NCBI GenBank assembly: GCA_003482885.1
Contig: DMXN01000008.1
Location: forward strand, 2,198-22,309
Source of the DNA: Candidatus Moraniibacteriota bacterium
Lineage (GTDB): Bacteria; Patescibacteriota; Minisyncoccia; Moranbacterales; UBA2206
Direction of reading: 5' to 3'
DNA: 20,112 bases
Shown here: in pieces, positions 1 through 6,743 of the stretch
Layout: each line of letters opens with the position of its first letter
How positions within the stretch are numbered: the stretch's first letter is position 1
Position numbers and translations under genes: made by a program
The notes under the pieces: generated by a model
What the model was told of the DNA's origin: nothing
The model's database searches: none
Seen by the model: only the letters and a program-made list of their open reading frames with translations

Positions 1-1190
1 CGTTCGAGAGTTTTGTAGTCAATTTCGATAAGACCGAATCGCGGCCAAAAACCTTTGTCCCATTCAAAATTATCCAACAGCGACCAGTAAAAAAATCCCT
101 GAACATTCACACCTTCTTGAATAGCTTTATATATCCAAAAAAGTCCATCACGAATTAATTTCCCCCTTTTTTCATCCTTAGCATCCGCTAGCCCATTTTC
201 TGTAATATAAATCGGTAAATTATATTGACCTAAAAATTTTAACAAATGATATAAGCCTTCTTGATAAATTTCCCAACCCAAATCATTAACTTCTTTGTTC
301 TCATTTTTTAATCCACCAAAGAATGAAAGTTTATTGTGGAAATAATATTGCAAAGCTAAAAAATCATTCTTGCTCCGAGTTAAATTAAAAAATTTTTTAT
401 TGCCAAAATATTCAGCTACGCCAACAACTAGCTTGTCTAGAAAAGAATTTGGATTAACTGGCTCAAAATATGCAAGGATATTAGCAAATCCCACTTGAGC
501 ATTTGCATTTGTTTGATGCAAAATATCATAAGCTTTAATATGGGCGTCAGCTAAATTCTTATATACGCGCAATGTCACCAATGGATTTCTCTTTTGCGGC
601 GGCCAAATTCCTAGTAAATAACAATTCGGTATAACAGACATTGGTTCATTGATAGTCACCCAAAATTTTACTAAATCACCAAAATTTTCTACCATTATTT
701 TTGCATAGCGTGCAAAATATTCTGCAAATTTTTTATTAGCTGGTCCGCCAAATTCTTCCACCCACAATGGATGCGTCCAATGCCAAAGTGTTACAAGCGG
801 TTCAATATTTCTATCTCGCAAAGCTTGGATTACTTTTCGATAATGCTCTATTTCTTTTTCGTCAAACTTTCCTTCTTCCGGTTCAATTCGCGACCATTCA
901 ATGGAAAATCGATGCGCATTATGTCCGCCATTTTTCGCCAAATCAAAATCTTTTTCGTAAAGATTATAATGATCACAAGCTCGACCGGAAATATAATTTT
1001 GCGGGTCAAACATTTCAGGAAATTTTTCTTGCTGCCATTTTTGCCATTTTTCACCAGCTTCTCTTGCTAGGCGCTCTGCGTTTTTCTTTTCCCATTCCGT
1101 CCAATTATTTTTATTTCCGCCTTCAACTTGATGCGAACTTGTCGCCGCCCCCCATAAAAATCCTTCGGGAAATTTTAGTTTTTTTAGCAT
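1..1190 (-). CDS. Glycoside hydrolase family 1 (beta-glucosidase-like), C-terminus cut by window edge
   Basis: The minus-strand frame is open from the ATG at 1190 to the window start (about 396 codons, no stop). The protein opens KFPEGFLWGAATSSHQVEGG, the GH1 N-terminus. It has the acid/base motif TINEP (Glu182) and the nucleophile motif ITENG (Glu331). Near the edge it has the GH1 C-terminal signature YWSLLDNFEWDKGF followed by RFGLIE. GH1 enzymes hydrolyse beta-glucosides or beta-galactosides by a retaining mechanism with these two glutamates. GH1 proteins are usually 420-480 residues, so only the last few tens are missing. There is no signal peptide, so it is probably cytosolic and may act on imported or scavenged oligosaccharides. 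The start lies 6 bases past the serS stop, which suggests co-transcription with serS. The family call is firm; the sugar specificity is not determinable. Confidence 0.95.
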   Translation of the reverse strand, partial: MLKKLKFPEGFLWGAATSSHQVEGGNKNNWTEWEKKNAERLAREAGEKWQKWQQEKFPEMFDPQNYISGRACDHYNLYEKDFDLAKNGGHNAHRFSIEWSRIEPEEGKFDEKEIEHYRKVIQALRDRNIEPLVTLWHWTHPLWVEEFGGPANKKFAEYFARYAKIMVENFGDLVKFWVTINEPMSVIPNCYLLGIWPPQKRNPLVTLRVYKNLADAHIKAYDILHQTNANAQVGFANILAYFEPVNPNSFLDKLVVGVAEYFGNKKFFNLTRSKNDFLALQYYFHNKLSFFGGLKNENKEVNDLGWEIYQEGLYHLLKFLGQYNLPIYITENGLADAKDEKRGKLIRDGLFWIYKAIQEGVNVQGFFYWSLLDNFEWDKGFWPRFGLIEIDYKTLE

Positions 1191-1196
1191 AAAAAT

Positions 1197-2534
1197 TTAT
1201 TTTTTCTTTATAACAGCCATCCCTTCCGGCATATATTTTTTTAACACTTCCGGAATTTTAACTGAGCCATCGGCTTGTTGATAATTTTCCAGAATTGCGA
1301 TCAATATTCTGCCTATTGCGAAAGCTGTTGCGTCATTTGTGTGTAGTAATTTTTTATTTCCATCATTATCCTTATAAAAAGATTTTATCCCTCTCATCTG
1401 ATAATCTGTCATATAATCCGATGTGTGTGTTTCTCGATATTTATTTTGTCCGGGCATCCAACATTCAATGTCTATTTGTTTATAATCAGGTCTTCCCATA
1501 TCGCCTGTGCAAATTTGCATTACCTGATAAGACAAACCCAGTTGTCCAACAAGATATTCTTGCACTCCCACTATAAATTTCTGCTCCTCTTCCCCTGATT
1601 CGCTGTCCGTAAAAGATTCCATCTCCAATTTATCAAATTGATGAGTTCGCAAGATGCCTCCCATATCTTTTCCATAAGTTCCCGCCTCTCGCCTAAAAGC
1701 TACTGAATATCCAATATAACGAAATGGCAGATCTTTTTTATCAATAACTTGGTTCATATGATACGGAGCCAATGTATGTTCAGCAGAAGCTACTAAATTA
1801 ATCTTATCTTCTCCAAAACAATAGGTTTGTTCTCCAAAAACACGATGAATCTTTTTTTGAACATCATCTTTAATCATAACAGGAGGAATTATAGGAACGA
1901 ATAGCTTAGAAGAAACCTTGGCTCCAGTTTTTTCAATTATGCTTTTTAAAATATTTTCATTTGCCAAAGTGTTGAAAACAAAATTCGCAATTGCAAATTG
2001 CAAAAAAACAGCTTCATTTTTCAAATAATAGAATCTTGATCCGGAAACTTCCGCTGCCTTTTCTACATCTATCAAATCAAGGCTGACTCCCAGTTGCATA
2101 TGATCCTTGACTTCAAAATCAAACACCTTAGGTTCTCCAACTTTTTTTATAACCTTATTTCCGGATTCATCCGGACCAACAGGCGTTTCTTCAGAATATA
2201 CATTTGGAATTTGATATAAAATTTTTTCATATTCAATGTTTATTTCTTCCAACTCTGGCTTGATCTTTTCTAATTTCTCTTTTATTTTTTTTGCTTTTTG
2301 TACCACAATTCCCTTTGTAATTATTGTTGCTCCTTTAATTTTGTCTAACTTTAACTCTTTTATTTCATCATTAATTTTATTTTTTTCAGCCTTTAGCTCC
2401 TCAAGAGTCTGCATTTGATTTCTTCTTTTTTCATCCAATTCCAAAAGTCGGTCAATATCGCATTTCATATTGCGATTTTTACAACTTTCTTTAACTTTCT
2501 CCGCATTCTCGCGAATGAATTTAATGTCTAGCAT
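1197..2534 (-). CDS. serS: Seryl-tRNA synthetase
   Basis: This 445-residue class II synthetase charges tRNA-Ser in the cytosol. Residues 1-110 form the long charged antiparallel coiled-coil arm (LEELKAEKNKINDEIKEL and similar) that grips the tRNA-Ser variable arm. The catalytic core shows motif 2 (FRREAGTYGKD, about 280-290, then ILRTHQFDKLEM) and motif 3 (AFAIGRILIAILENYQ, about 404-419, with Arg409). The serine-binding TxE motif reads SAE (250-252) within SAEHTLAPYHMNQ. The usual LNGSG-like stretch before motif 3 reads TNDATAF. To my knowledge both variants occur in divergent SerRSs such as those of Patescibacteria, but I could not search. The ATG at 2534 gives the canonical MLDIKFIREN start. 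No Shine-Dalgarno is visible. The gene is 32 bases downstream of the preceding gene and probably in the same operon. Confidence 0.97.
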   Translation of the reverse strand: MLDIKFIRENAEKVKESCKNRNMKCDIDRLLELDEKRRNQMQTLEELKAEKNKINDEIKELKLDKIKGATIITKGIVVQKAKKIKEKLEKIKPELEEINIEYEKILYQIPNVYSEETPVGPDESGNKVIKKVGEPKVFDFEVKDHMQLGVSLDLIDVEKAAEVSGSRFYYLKNEAVFLQFAIANFVFNTLANENILKSIIEKTGAKVSSKLFVPIIPPVMIKDDVQKKIHRVFGEQTYCFGEDKINLVASAEHTLAPYHMNQVIDKKDLPFRYIGYSVAFRREAGTYGKDMGGILRTHQFDKLEMESFTDSESGEEEQKFIVGVQEYLVGQLGLSYQVMQICTGDMGRPDYKQIDIECWMPGQNKYRETHTSDYMTDYQMRGIKSFYKDNDGNKKLLHTNDATAFAIGRILIAILENYQQADGSVKIPEVLKKYMPEGMAVIKKK

Positions 2535-2566
2535 GAAATTACTACAAATTAAAAAATTATTCCATT

Positions 2567-3916
2567 TTATTCAGATACAAAACTTTTTGCGCTATCATCC
2601 AACAAAAAAACTTTTTTTATTACATTTTTAGCTACTTTTATTTCAGTATAACCAGAATCGCTTATTTCTGAATCGCATATAATTTCTTTTGTCCCGCTCA
2701 AAATAATATCAGAAATTCCGTCCCCATTCAAATCTTCATAATTGCTATTTAAATTTCCGTCTGTAAAAATTTCTCCACAATTTTCATAACCATACTTTTC
2801 TTTATTTTCAGGCGTCCATCGAGTGTCGCTGTTTATATCAACTGCTGGATTTTCCAAAAGCAATTTCGCTTTGTTGTTTTCAATTTCATAAAGATAAAAA
2901 AATCCATGCCCCGCATGCGTCTGACCATAAACTTCAACAAACGGATTATCGAAACCTTCTAAATTCAAAAATCTTGCTGACAAAATTGATTGTTCGGTTG
3001 GCTTTTTATTAATTTCAATCCAACTGATTTTTCCATTTGCATAATTTCCAATTTCAAATCTTTCTGACCAGTCTTTTTGTGTTTCAATGATTGTTAAAAA
3101 TAATGGACTATTTTTTTTATAATAATCAACCTGAATGTTTTGCACATATTCTTTTTCGTATGAATTTTCGATAGTATTAAATATCGCGGTTTTGATTGAT
3201 TTATCATTAGGAATATTATCAGTAAAAGCAAAAACTATGGCAGGAAGTAGAAACAAAAATAAAATTATCCGGAGTTTAATTGCCGGATTGACTCTCTTGT
3301 CCAATCCTTGTTCATAAATATTCCAAATATTATCCGTGTATTCTTGTGTTCCGGGACCATATCTATTCACGGCATCCTTCCATGGAAACCAGCATCTTGC
3401 CCCATCATCTCCAATATATTGAGCTCGATGATACAACCATCTGACTCCCCAATATATACTGTCATAAATATTTTCCACTTTCGCTTTGTCCTCATAATCA
3501 ACCTTCCATAACTTGCCGTTTATCATTTCATATTCTGGATTTTCTGTTTGATTATTTAAAACATTCAGAGAAGGATCACCGCTATTTCCAACTTGCATTA
3601 CATTAACATTCCCATTATTATTTTTATCATATCCCGTCCGACTTTCTTGAAAAACAATAGCCTTCACTAAATTTGGGTCCAACAGTTCATTCGGAGGATT
3701 ATCTTGAGAAAAAACTTCTTTATTCCAAAAAGCCACCGCTTTAACCGCCAAGTCATCGTCTTGAAAAAAAGATTTTAGACTTTTGATGTTTTGCCACCAG
3801 CTTTTAGCGCTGGCGATTATTTCAATGAGATAAATTCCATTTTCCGCAACTTCAAAAATATACTCGTAATTATTTTGAACAGCTATATTAAGCCTGTCTT
3901 TTTTGATGAGATTCAT
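2567..3916 (-). CDS. Lytic-transglycosylase-like domain joined to a membrane segment and an extracytoplasmic domain
   Basis: This 449-residue protein has three dissimilar parts. Residues 1-58 are a short region (ENGIYLIEIIASAKSWW) of unknown fold. Residues 60-205 resemble the SLT/lysozyme-like fold: LVKAIVFQESRTGYD with candidate catalytic Glu91, then NVMQVG (105-110), and AVNRYGPGTQEYTDNIWNIY (182-201), like the C-terminal helix of lytic transglycosylases. Residues 207-231 are KR...K.R followed by a hydrophobic stretch ending VFAF, which looks like a signal peptide or signal anchor. Residues 232-449 are soluble and carry a Ca-binding-like DLNGDGISD loop (395-403). By the positive-inside rule the N-terminal half would sit in the cytosol, odd for a murein enzyme. 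The ATG overlaps the stop of the upstream gene (ATGA), implying translational coupling. It could be a fusion of two ancestral genes. Peptidoglycan cleavage is an inference. Confidence 0.7.
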   Translation of the reverse strand: MNLIKKDRLNIAVQNNYEYIFEVAENGIYLIEIIASAKSWWQNIKSLKSFFQDDDLAVKAVAFWNKEVFSQDNPPNELLDPNLVKAIVFQESRTGYDKNNNGNVNVMQVGNSGDPSLNVLNNQTENPEYEMINGKLWKVDYEDKAKVENIYDSIYWGVRWLYHRAQYIGDDGARCWFPWKDAVNRYGPGTQEYTDNIWNIYEQGLDKRVNPAIKLRIILFLFLLPAIVFAFTDNIPNDKSIKTAIFNTIENSYEKEYVQNIQVDYYKKNSPLFLTIIETQKDWSERFEIGNYANGKISWIEINKKPTEQSILSARFLNLEGFDNPFVEVYGQTHAGHGFFYLYEIENNKAKLLLENPAVDINSDTRWTPENKEKYGYENCGEIFTDGNLNSNYEDLNGDGISDIILSGTKEIICDSEISDSGYTEIKVAKNVIKKVFLLDDSAKSFVSE

Positions 3917-4320
3917 AGCTTATCTTTTAATTTCGACGACTTATATATTTCCGGTTTATAGCTTTTCATCCTCACGATTTTTATTTGCAGATTAAATTCT
4001 TTCAACTTTTCTTTCAGCTCGGCTAAATTTACTTTTTGATCATATCCCAACGCAATCACAGTCGGTTTATATTTTTTAATCGCTGCATATTTATTTCGCA
4101 AATTTCCTAAAATAACTTTGTCCGAAATTTTGTTATTTTTTATTGTTCGTATTCTTTCTTGTTCGCTGTTTACTGATTTCTGATTTTTAACCATCTCGAC
4201 TGTTTTATCTCTTGCTACAACTACAACCAAATAATTTCCCAATTTTTTTGCCTGCTCCAAATAACTTTGATGCCCTTTGTGAAATATATCAAATGTGCCA
4301 AAAGTTATTACAGTTTTCAT
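3913..4320 (-). CDS. Cytidylyltransferase-family nucleotidyltransferase (RibL / FAD synthase-like)
   Basis: This 135-residue single-domain protein starts with VITFGTFDIFHKGHQSYLE, the N-terminal strand and HxGH motif (His14-His17) of the cytidylyltransferase superfamily. These enzymes transfer an NMP to a phosphate-bearing substrate. The middle (VVVVARDKTVEMVKNQK, then EQERIRTI) and the later PTVIALGYDQKV resemble the archaeal RibL FAD-synthase group more than the TagD glycerol-3-phosphate group, whose RTxGISTT motif is absent. A C-terminal KSSKL may be the equivalent nucleotide-contact loop. The substrate (FMN, glycerol-3-phosphate or another) cannot be fixed from sequence. The gene starts 5 bases after the lysS stop, and its TGA overlaps the next ATG by four bases, so it sits inside an operon. 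AAGGG about 11 bases upstream may serve as a weak RBS. Confidence 0.85.
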   Translation of the reverse strand: MKTVITFGTFDIFHKGHQSYLEQAKKLGNYLVVVVARDKTVEMVKNQKSVNSEQERIRTIKNNKISDKVILGNLRNKYAAIKKYKPTVIALGYDQKVNLAELKEKLKEFNLQIKIVRMKSYKPEIYKSSKLKDKL

Positions 4321-4325
4321 AATTT

Positions 4326-5774
4326 TTATTTCCCTTTTACCGCCGGAAAAATGACAGTTTCGCGAATGGAGCGATTCATTAAAAACGAAAAAAATCTCTC
4401 GCTCATTCCAAAACCGAAAGCCGGCGGCATTCCGTATTCCAGCGCTTCCACGAAATCTTCGTCCATCATTTGCGCTTCGTTATCACCCGCTTCGCGCGCT
4501 TTCATTTGTTCCAAAAATCTGTTTTTTTGATCAATCGGATCGTTTAATTCTCCGAAAGCGTTACACAGCTCGCTTCCTCCCGCCACAATTTGAAAACGCA
4601 AAACTTTTTTCGGATTGTTCGGATCCGATTTCGCCAATGGCGAAATTTCTAGCGGATGCCCGACTAAGAAACAAGGTTGAATTAATTTTTGCCTGACTGT
4701 TTTTTTATACAACAAATCAATCATTTTGCCATTGCTATAACCCGGTTCATATTTTATTTTCAACTCGTTTGCTTTTGATTTCAAAGCTTCAACAGATAAA
4801 TCTTCATTCAAATCCAATCCGGTTTCTTTTTTGAATTCCGTAAAATAATCAACCACAGGAAAATTTTTATTCCAGTCAATTTCATTTTCTTCATATTTAT
4901 GTTTATATCCACCCAAAACATTAAAAACAATTTTTTTAAACATTTCCTCGGAAAACTTCATTCCTTTCTCCATATCCGAATATGCCCAATAAAATTCCAT
5001 ATGATCAAATTCCTGTAAATGATCGCGGTCCATTCCCTCGTTGCGAAAAACACGGCCGATTTCAAAAACTCGCTCATAACCGCCGACTAAAAGCCTTTTC
5101 AATGGCAACTCTAGCGAAATTCGCAAATAGAAATCTTGATTCATAGCGTTATGATGAGTGATAAACGGCTCGGCGTCCGCTCCGCCGGGAATATGCTCGA
5201 AAACAGGAGTCTGCACTTCCAAAAATTTTTCTTCCACTAAACATTGGCGAATTGTTTGCCAAAAAATATTTTTCTTTTTAAAAAGTTCGCGTGTTTCCGA
5301 ATTCATCATTAAATCCAAATATCTCTTTCGCAAAAGCATTTCCTCGTCTTTTAAACCGAAATATTCCGTCGGAATCGGACGAACATTTTTGGAAAGCATT
5401 TTCCAGTCCAGCGCATCTAAAGATTTTTCATCCTGTTTCGTTTTAAAAACTTTTCCACACGCCTCCACAAAATCCCCAATTTCCGCGTTTTTTACGAACA
5501 ATTTGTATTTTTCGTCCCCAACATTTTTCTTGCTTAAAAATATTTGAATTTTTCCGGTTCCGTCTTCAATATGCGCAAAGCACACATTGCCCATCGGACG
5601 AAATGATTTTATCCGTCCGACTAATATTATTTTTTTGTCTGAAAGCTCGTCAAATTTTTCCAACGCTTCTATATTAGTCATCGACCGCTCGCATTTTTCC
5701 GGATATGGATTCATTCCGAAATCTTTAATATTTTCCAGTTTTTCCAGCTTGGTTTTTAAAATATCCTCGCGCAT
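4326..5774 (-). CDS. lysS: Lysyl-tRNA synthetase, class II
   Basis: The protein has 482 residues; bacterial class II LysRS is about 490-505. Residues 47-130 form the anticodon-binding OB fold (IILVGRIKSFRPMG, then FAHIEDGTGKIQIFL). The catalytic domain follows: LRKRYLDLM at 148-156, PGGADAEPF (196-204) leading to LELPLKRLLVGG, motif 2 RVFRNEGMD (241-249), and GGSELCNAFGELNDP (399-413). Motif 3 is GMPPAFGFGMSER then FLMNRSIRETVIFP. Bacterial LysRS normally reads GxGIGIDR at this place, so MSER is a variant, but the motif 3 arginine (Arg460) is kept. The enzyme attaches lysine to tRNA-Lys in the cytosol. The ATG at 5774 has no clear Shine-Dalgarno. It is the first gene of the minus-strand run continuing through the RibL-like gene to serS, and it follows the broken specificity gene by 32 bases. 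Confidence 0.97.
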   Translation of the reverse strand: MREDILKTKLEKLENIKDFGMNPYPEKCERSMTNIEALEKFDELSDKKIILVGRIKSFRPMGNVCFAHIEDGTGKIQIFLSKKNVGDEKYKLFVKNAEIGDFVEACGKVFKTKQDEKSLDALDWKMLSKNVRPIPTEYFGLKDEEMLLRKRYLDLMMNSETRELFKKKNIFWQTIRQCLVEEKFLEVQTPVFEHIPGGADAEPFITHHNAMNQDFYLRISLELPLKRLLVGGYERVFEIGRVFRNEGMDRDHLQEFDHMEFYWAYSDMEKGMKFSEEMFKKIVFNVLGGYKHKYEENEIDWNKNFPVVDYFTEFKKETGLDLNEDLSVEALKSKANELKIKYEPGYSNGKMIDLLYKKTVRQKLIQPCFLVGHPLEISPLAKSDPNNPKKVLRFQIVAGGSELCNAFGELNDPIDQKNRFLEQMKAREAGDNEAQMMDEDFVEALEYGMPPAFGFGMSERFFSFLMNRSIRETVIFPAVKGK

Positions 5775-5806
5775 AAAATTTTTTGAATTTTAAAATATAT
5801 CTTCAT

Positions 5807-5890
5807 CTAAAAAAACTTTTTTAACTCCTCAAATCCATAAGAATTTTTAGCAATCTTTTCAATATAATCGATATCTATATTCCCATTTTG
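5807..5890 (-). other. Orphaned C-terminal tail of the specificity subunit, out of frame
   Basis: Reading one base back in phase from the A4 run at 5886-5889, the minus strand encodes NGNIDIDYIEKIAKNSYGF followed by EELKKFF and a TAG at 5807-5809. This is a sensible continuation of IPTPHK in the gene above and resembles the usual end of BcgI/HsdS-type specificity proteins. Adding one A (A4 to A5) changes CAC AAA ATG GGA ATA TAG into CAC AAA AAT GGG AAT ATA GAT and restores about 26 residues. The tail has no start codon of its own in a useful position, so I treat it as a relic of the same gene. Confidence 0.85.
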
Positions 5891-6741
5891 TGCGGAGTTG
5901 GTATTTCCATTTTTTTTAATTTTGAAAGATTCAACTTTCTGTAATAATTATACCTCCACCGATGATTTTTTATCATTGCCCCAATATAAAATAACAAGTA
6001 AGGATTGTACTTCTCTTTTAATGTAAGAACGGCATTATCGCCACTTGTGATAAAATCATCAAATTGAAAAAATGCTTCTCCGACACTGCCATTAAGAGCT
6101 ACCGTTAAACATCTCGCTTTAGCATTCGGCTCTTCGTTTACAAAATTAGAAATGCCATTATTTTTTGAAGTTGTAGTTACATAGGGCGTGCCGTTTTCTT
6201 CTAAGGCATTTTGAGGCAAAGCCGTCTTTTTTTGAATATCGCACAGATCATTAACTTTGATTAACTTAATATTTTTATTTTCCAAAACTTTTATCTTTTT
6301 GCTTTTTTCAGGAAGAAATTTTTTGGAAAGTTTATCATAACTTAATTTACTTTCTATCAAACTAACTTTTTGCGTCGCCAATCTTTCAGGAGTAATTTGT
6401 CTGCCATATCTATATTTCCACTTATTTAATCTGATTTGAAAAGCAATTTGAAATAGCTCCTCTTGTGATAATTTCTTCTGCGGAATTAAAACCATACAAT
6501 TATTATCTACAGAGCAATCTTCATTTTGCACAAATGCTTGACCGATTGTTCCAACTCTTGGAACAGTAATAAATGGGGCTTCATAGTGGTTCTCAATAGA
6601 AAAAAATCCAAAAACCCCATTGTCATCGCCTTTTGATGAAATTAAAATATTGTCGCCAGCATCTCCTTCCAGAGGCTCCTTATTTTCAAATTCTTTTTGT
6701 CCGTATTCTATTTTAAATAATTGTCCGATTGTTGTTACCAT
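5875..6741 (-). CDS. DNA specificity (S) subunit of BcgI-like restriction-modification system, C-terminally truncated by frameshift
   Basis: The 288-residue reading frame holds two target-recognition half-domains (about 1-150 and 155-285). Each contains a surface motif near its end: NKWKYRYGRQITPERL (106-121) and NHRWRYNYYRKLNLSKL (259-275). Each also has a matching core: GTIGQAF with DNNCMVL in the first, GSVGEAF with SGDNAVL in the second. That internal duplication is typical of HsdS or BcgIB proteins, which read a bipartite DNA site for the partner enzyme. The frame ends at MGI and TAG (5875-5877), but one base of phase shift recovers a further 26-residue tail down to 5807, giving about 311 residues. 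BcgIB is about 340. The start at 6741 lies 2 bases after the partner's stop, with a weak AAGGT upstream. The frameshift could be a real mutation or a sequencing/assembly error in the A run. Whether the shorter protein works is unknown. Confidence 0.88.
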   Translation of the reverse strand: MVTTIGQLFKIEYGQKEFENKEPLEGDAGDNILISSKGDDNGVFGFFSIENHYEAPFITVPRVGTIGQAFVQNEDCSVDNNCMVLIPQKKLSQEELFQIAFQIRLNKWKYRYGRQITPERLATQKVSLIESKLSYDKLSKKFLPEKSKKIKVLENKNIKLIKVNDLCDIQKKTALPQNALEENGTPYVTTTSKNNGISNFVNEEPNAKARCLTVALNGSVGEAFFQFDDFITSGDNAVLTLKEKYNPYLLFYIGAMIKNHRWRYNYYRKLNLSKLKKMEIPTPHKMGI

Positions 6742-6743
6742 AG

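Noticed and set aside
767..1192. Plus-strand open frame of 141 codons
   Set aside because: It lies wholly over the GH1 gene on the other strand, whose motifs are unmistakable; the encoded protein is Phe/Leu-rich with no domain and is an antisense shadow.
5880..5895. Programmed -1 frameshift in the specificity gene
   Set aside because: The run is only A4, the surrounding heptamer is not of the X XXY YYZ type, and I see no clear downstream stimulatory hairpin; a mutation or sequencing error is simpler.
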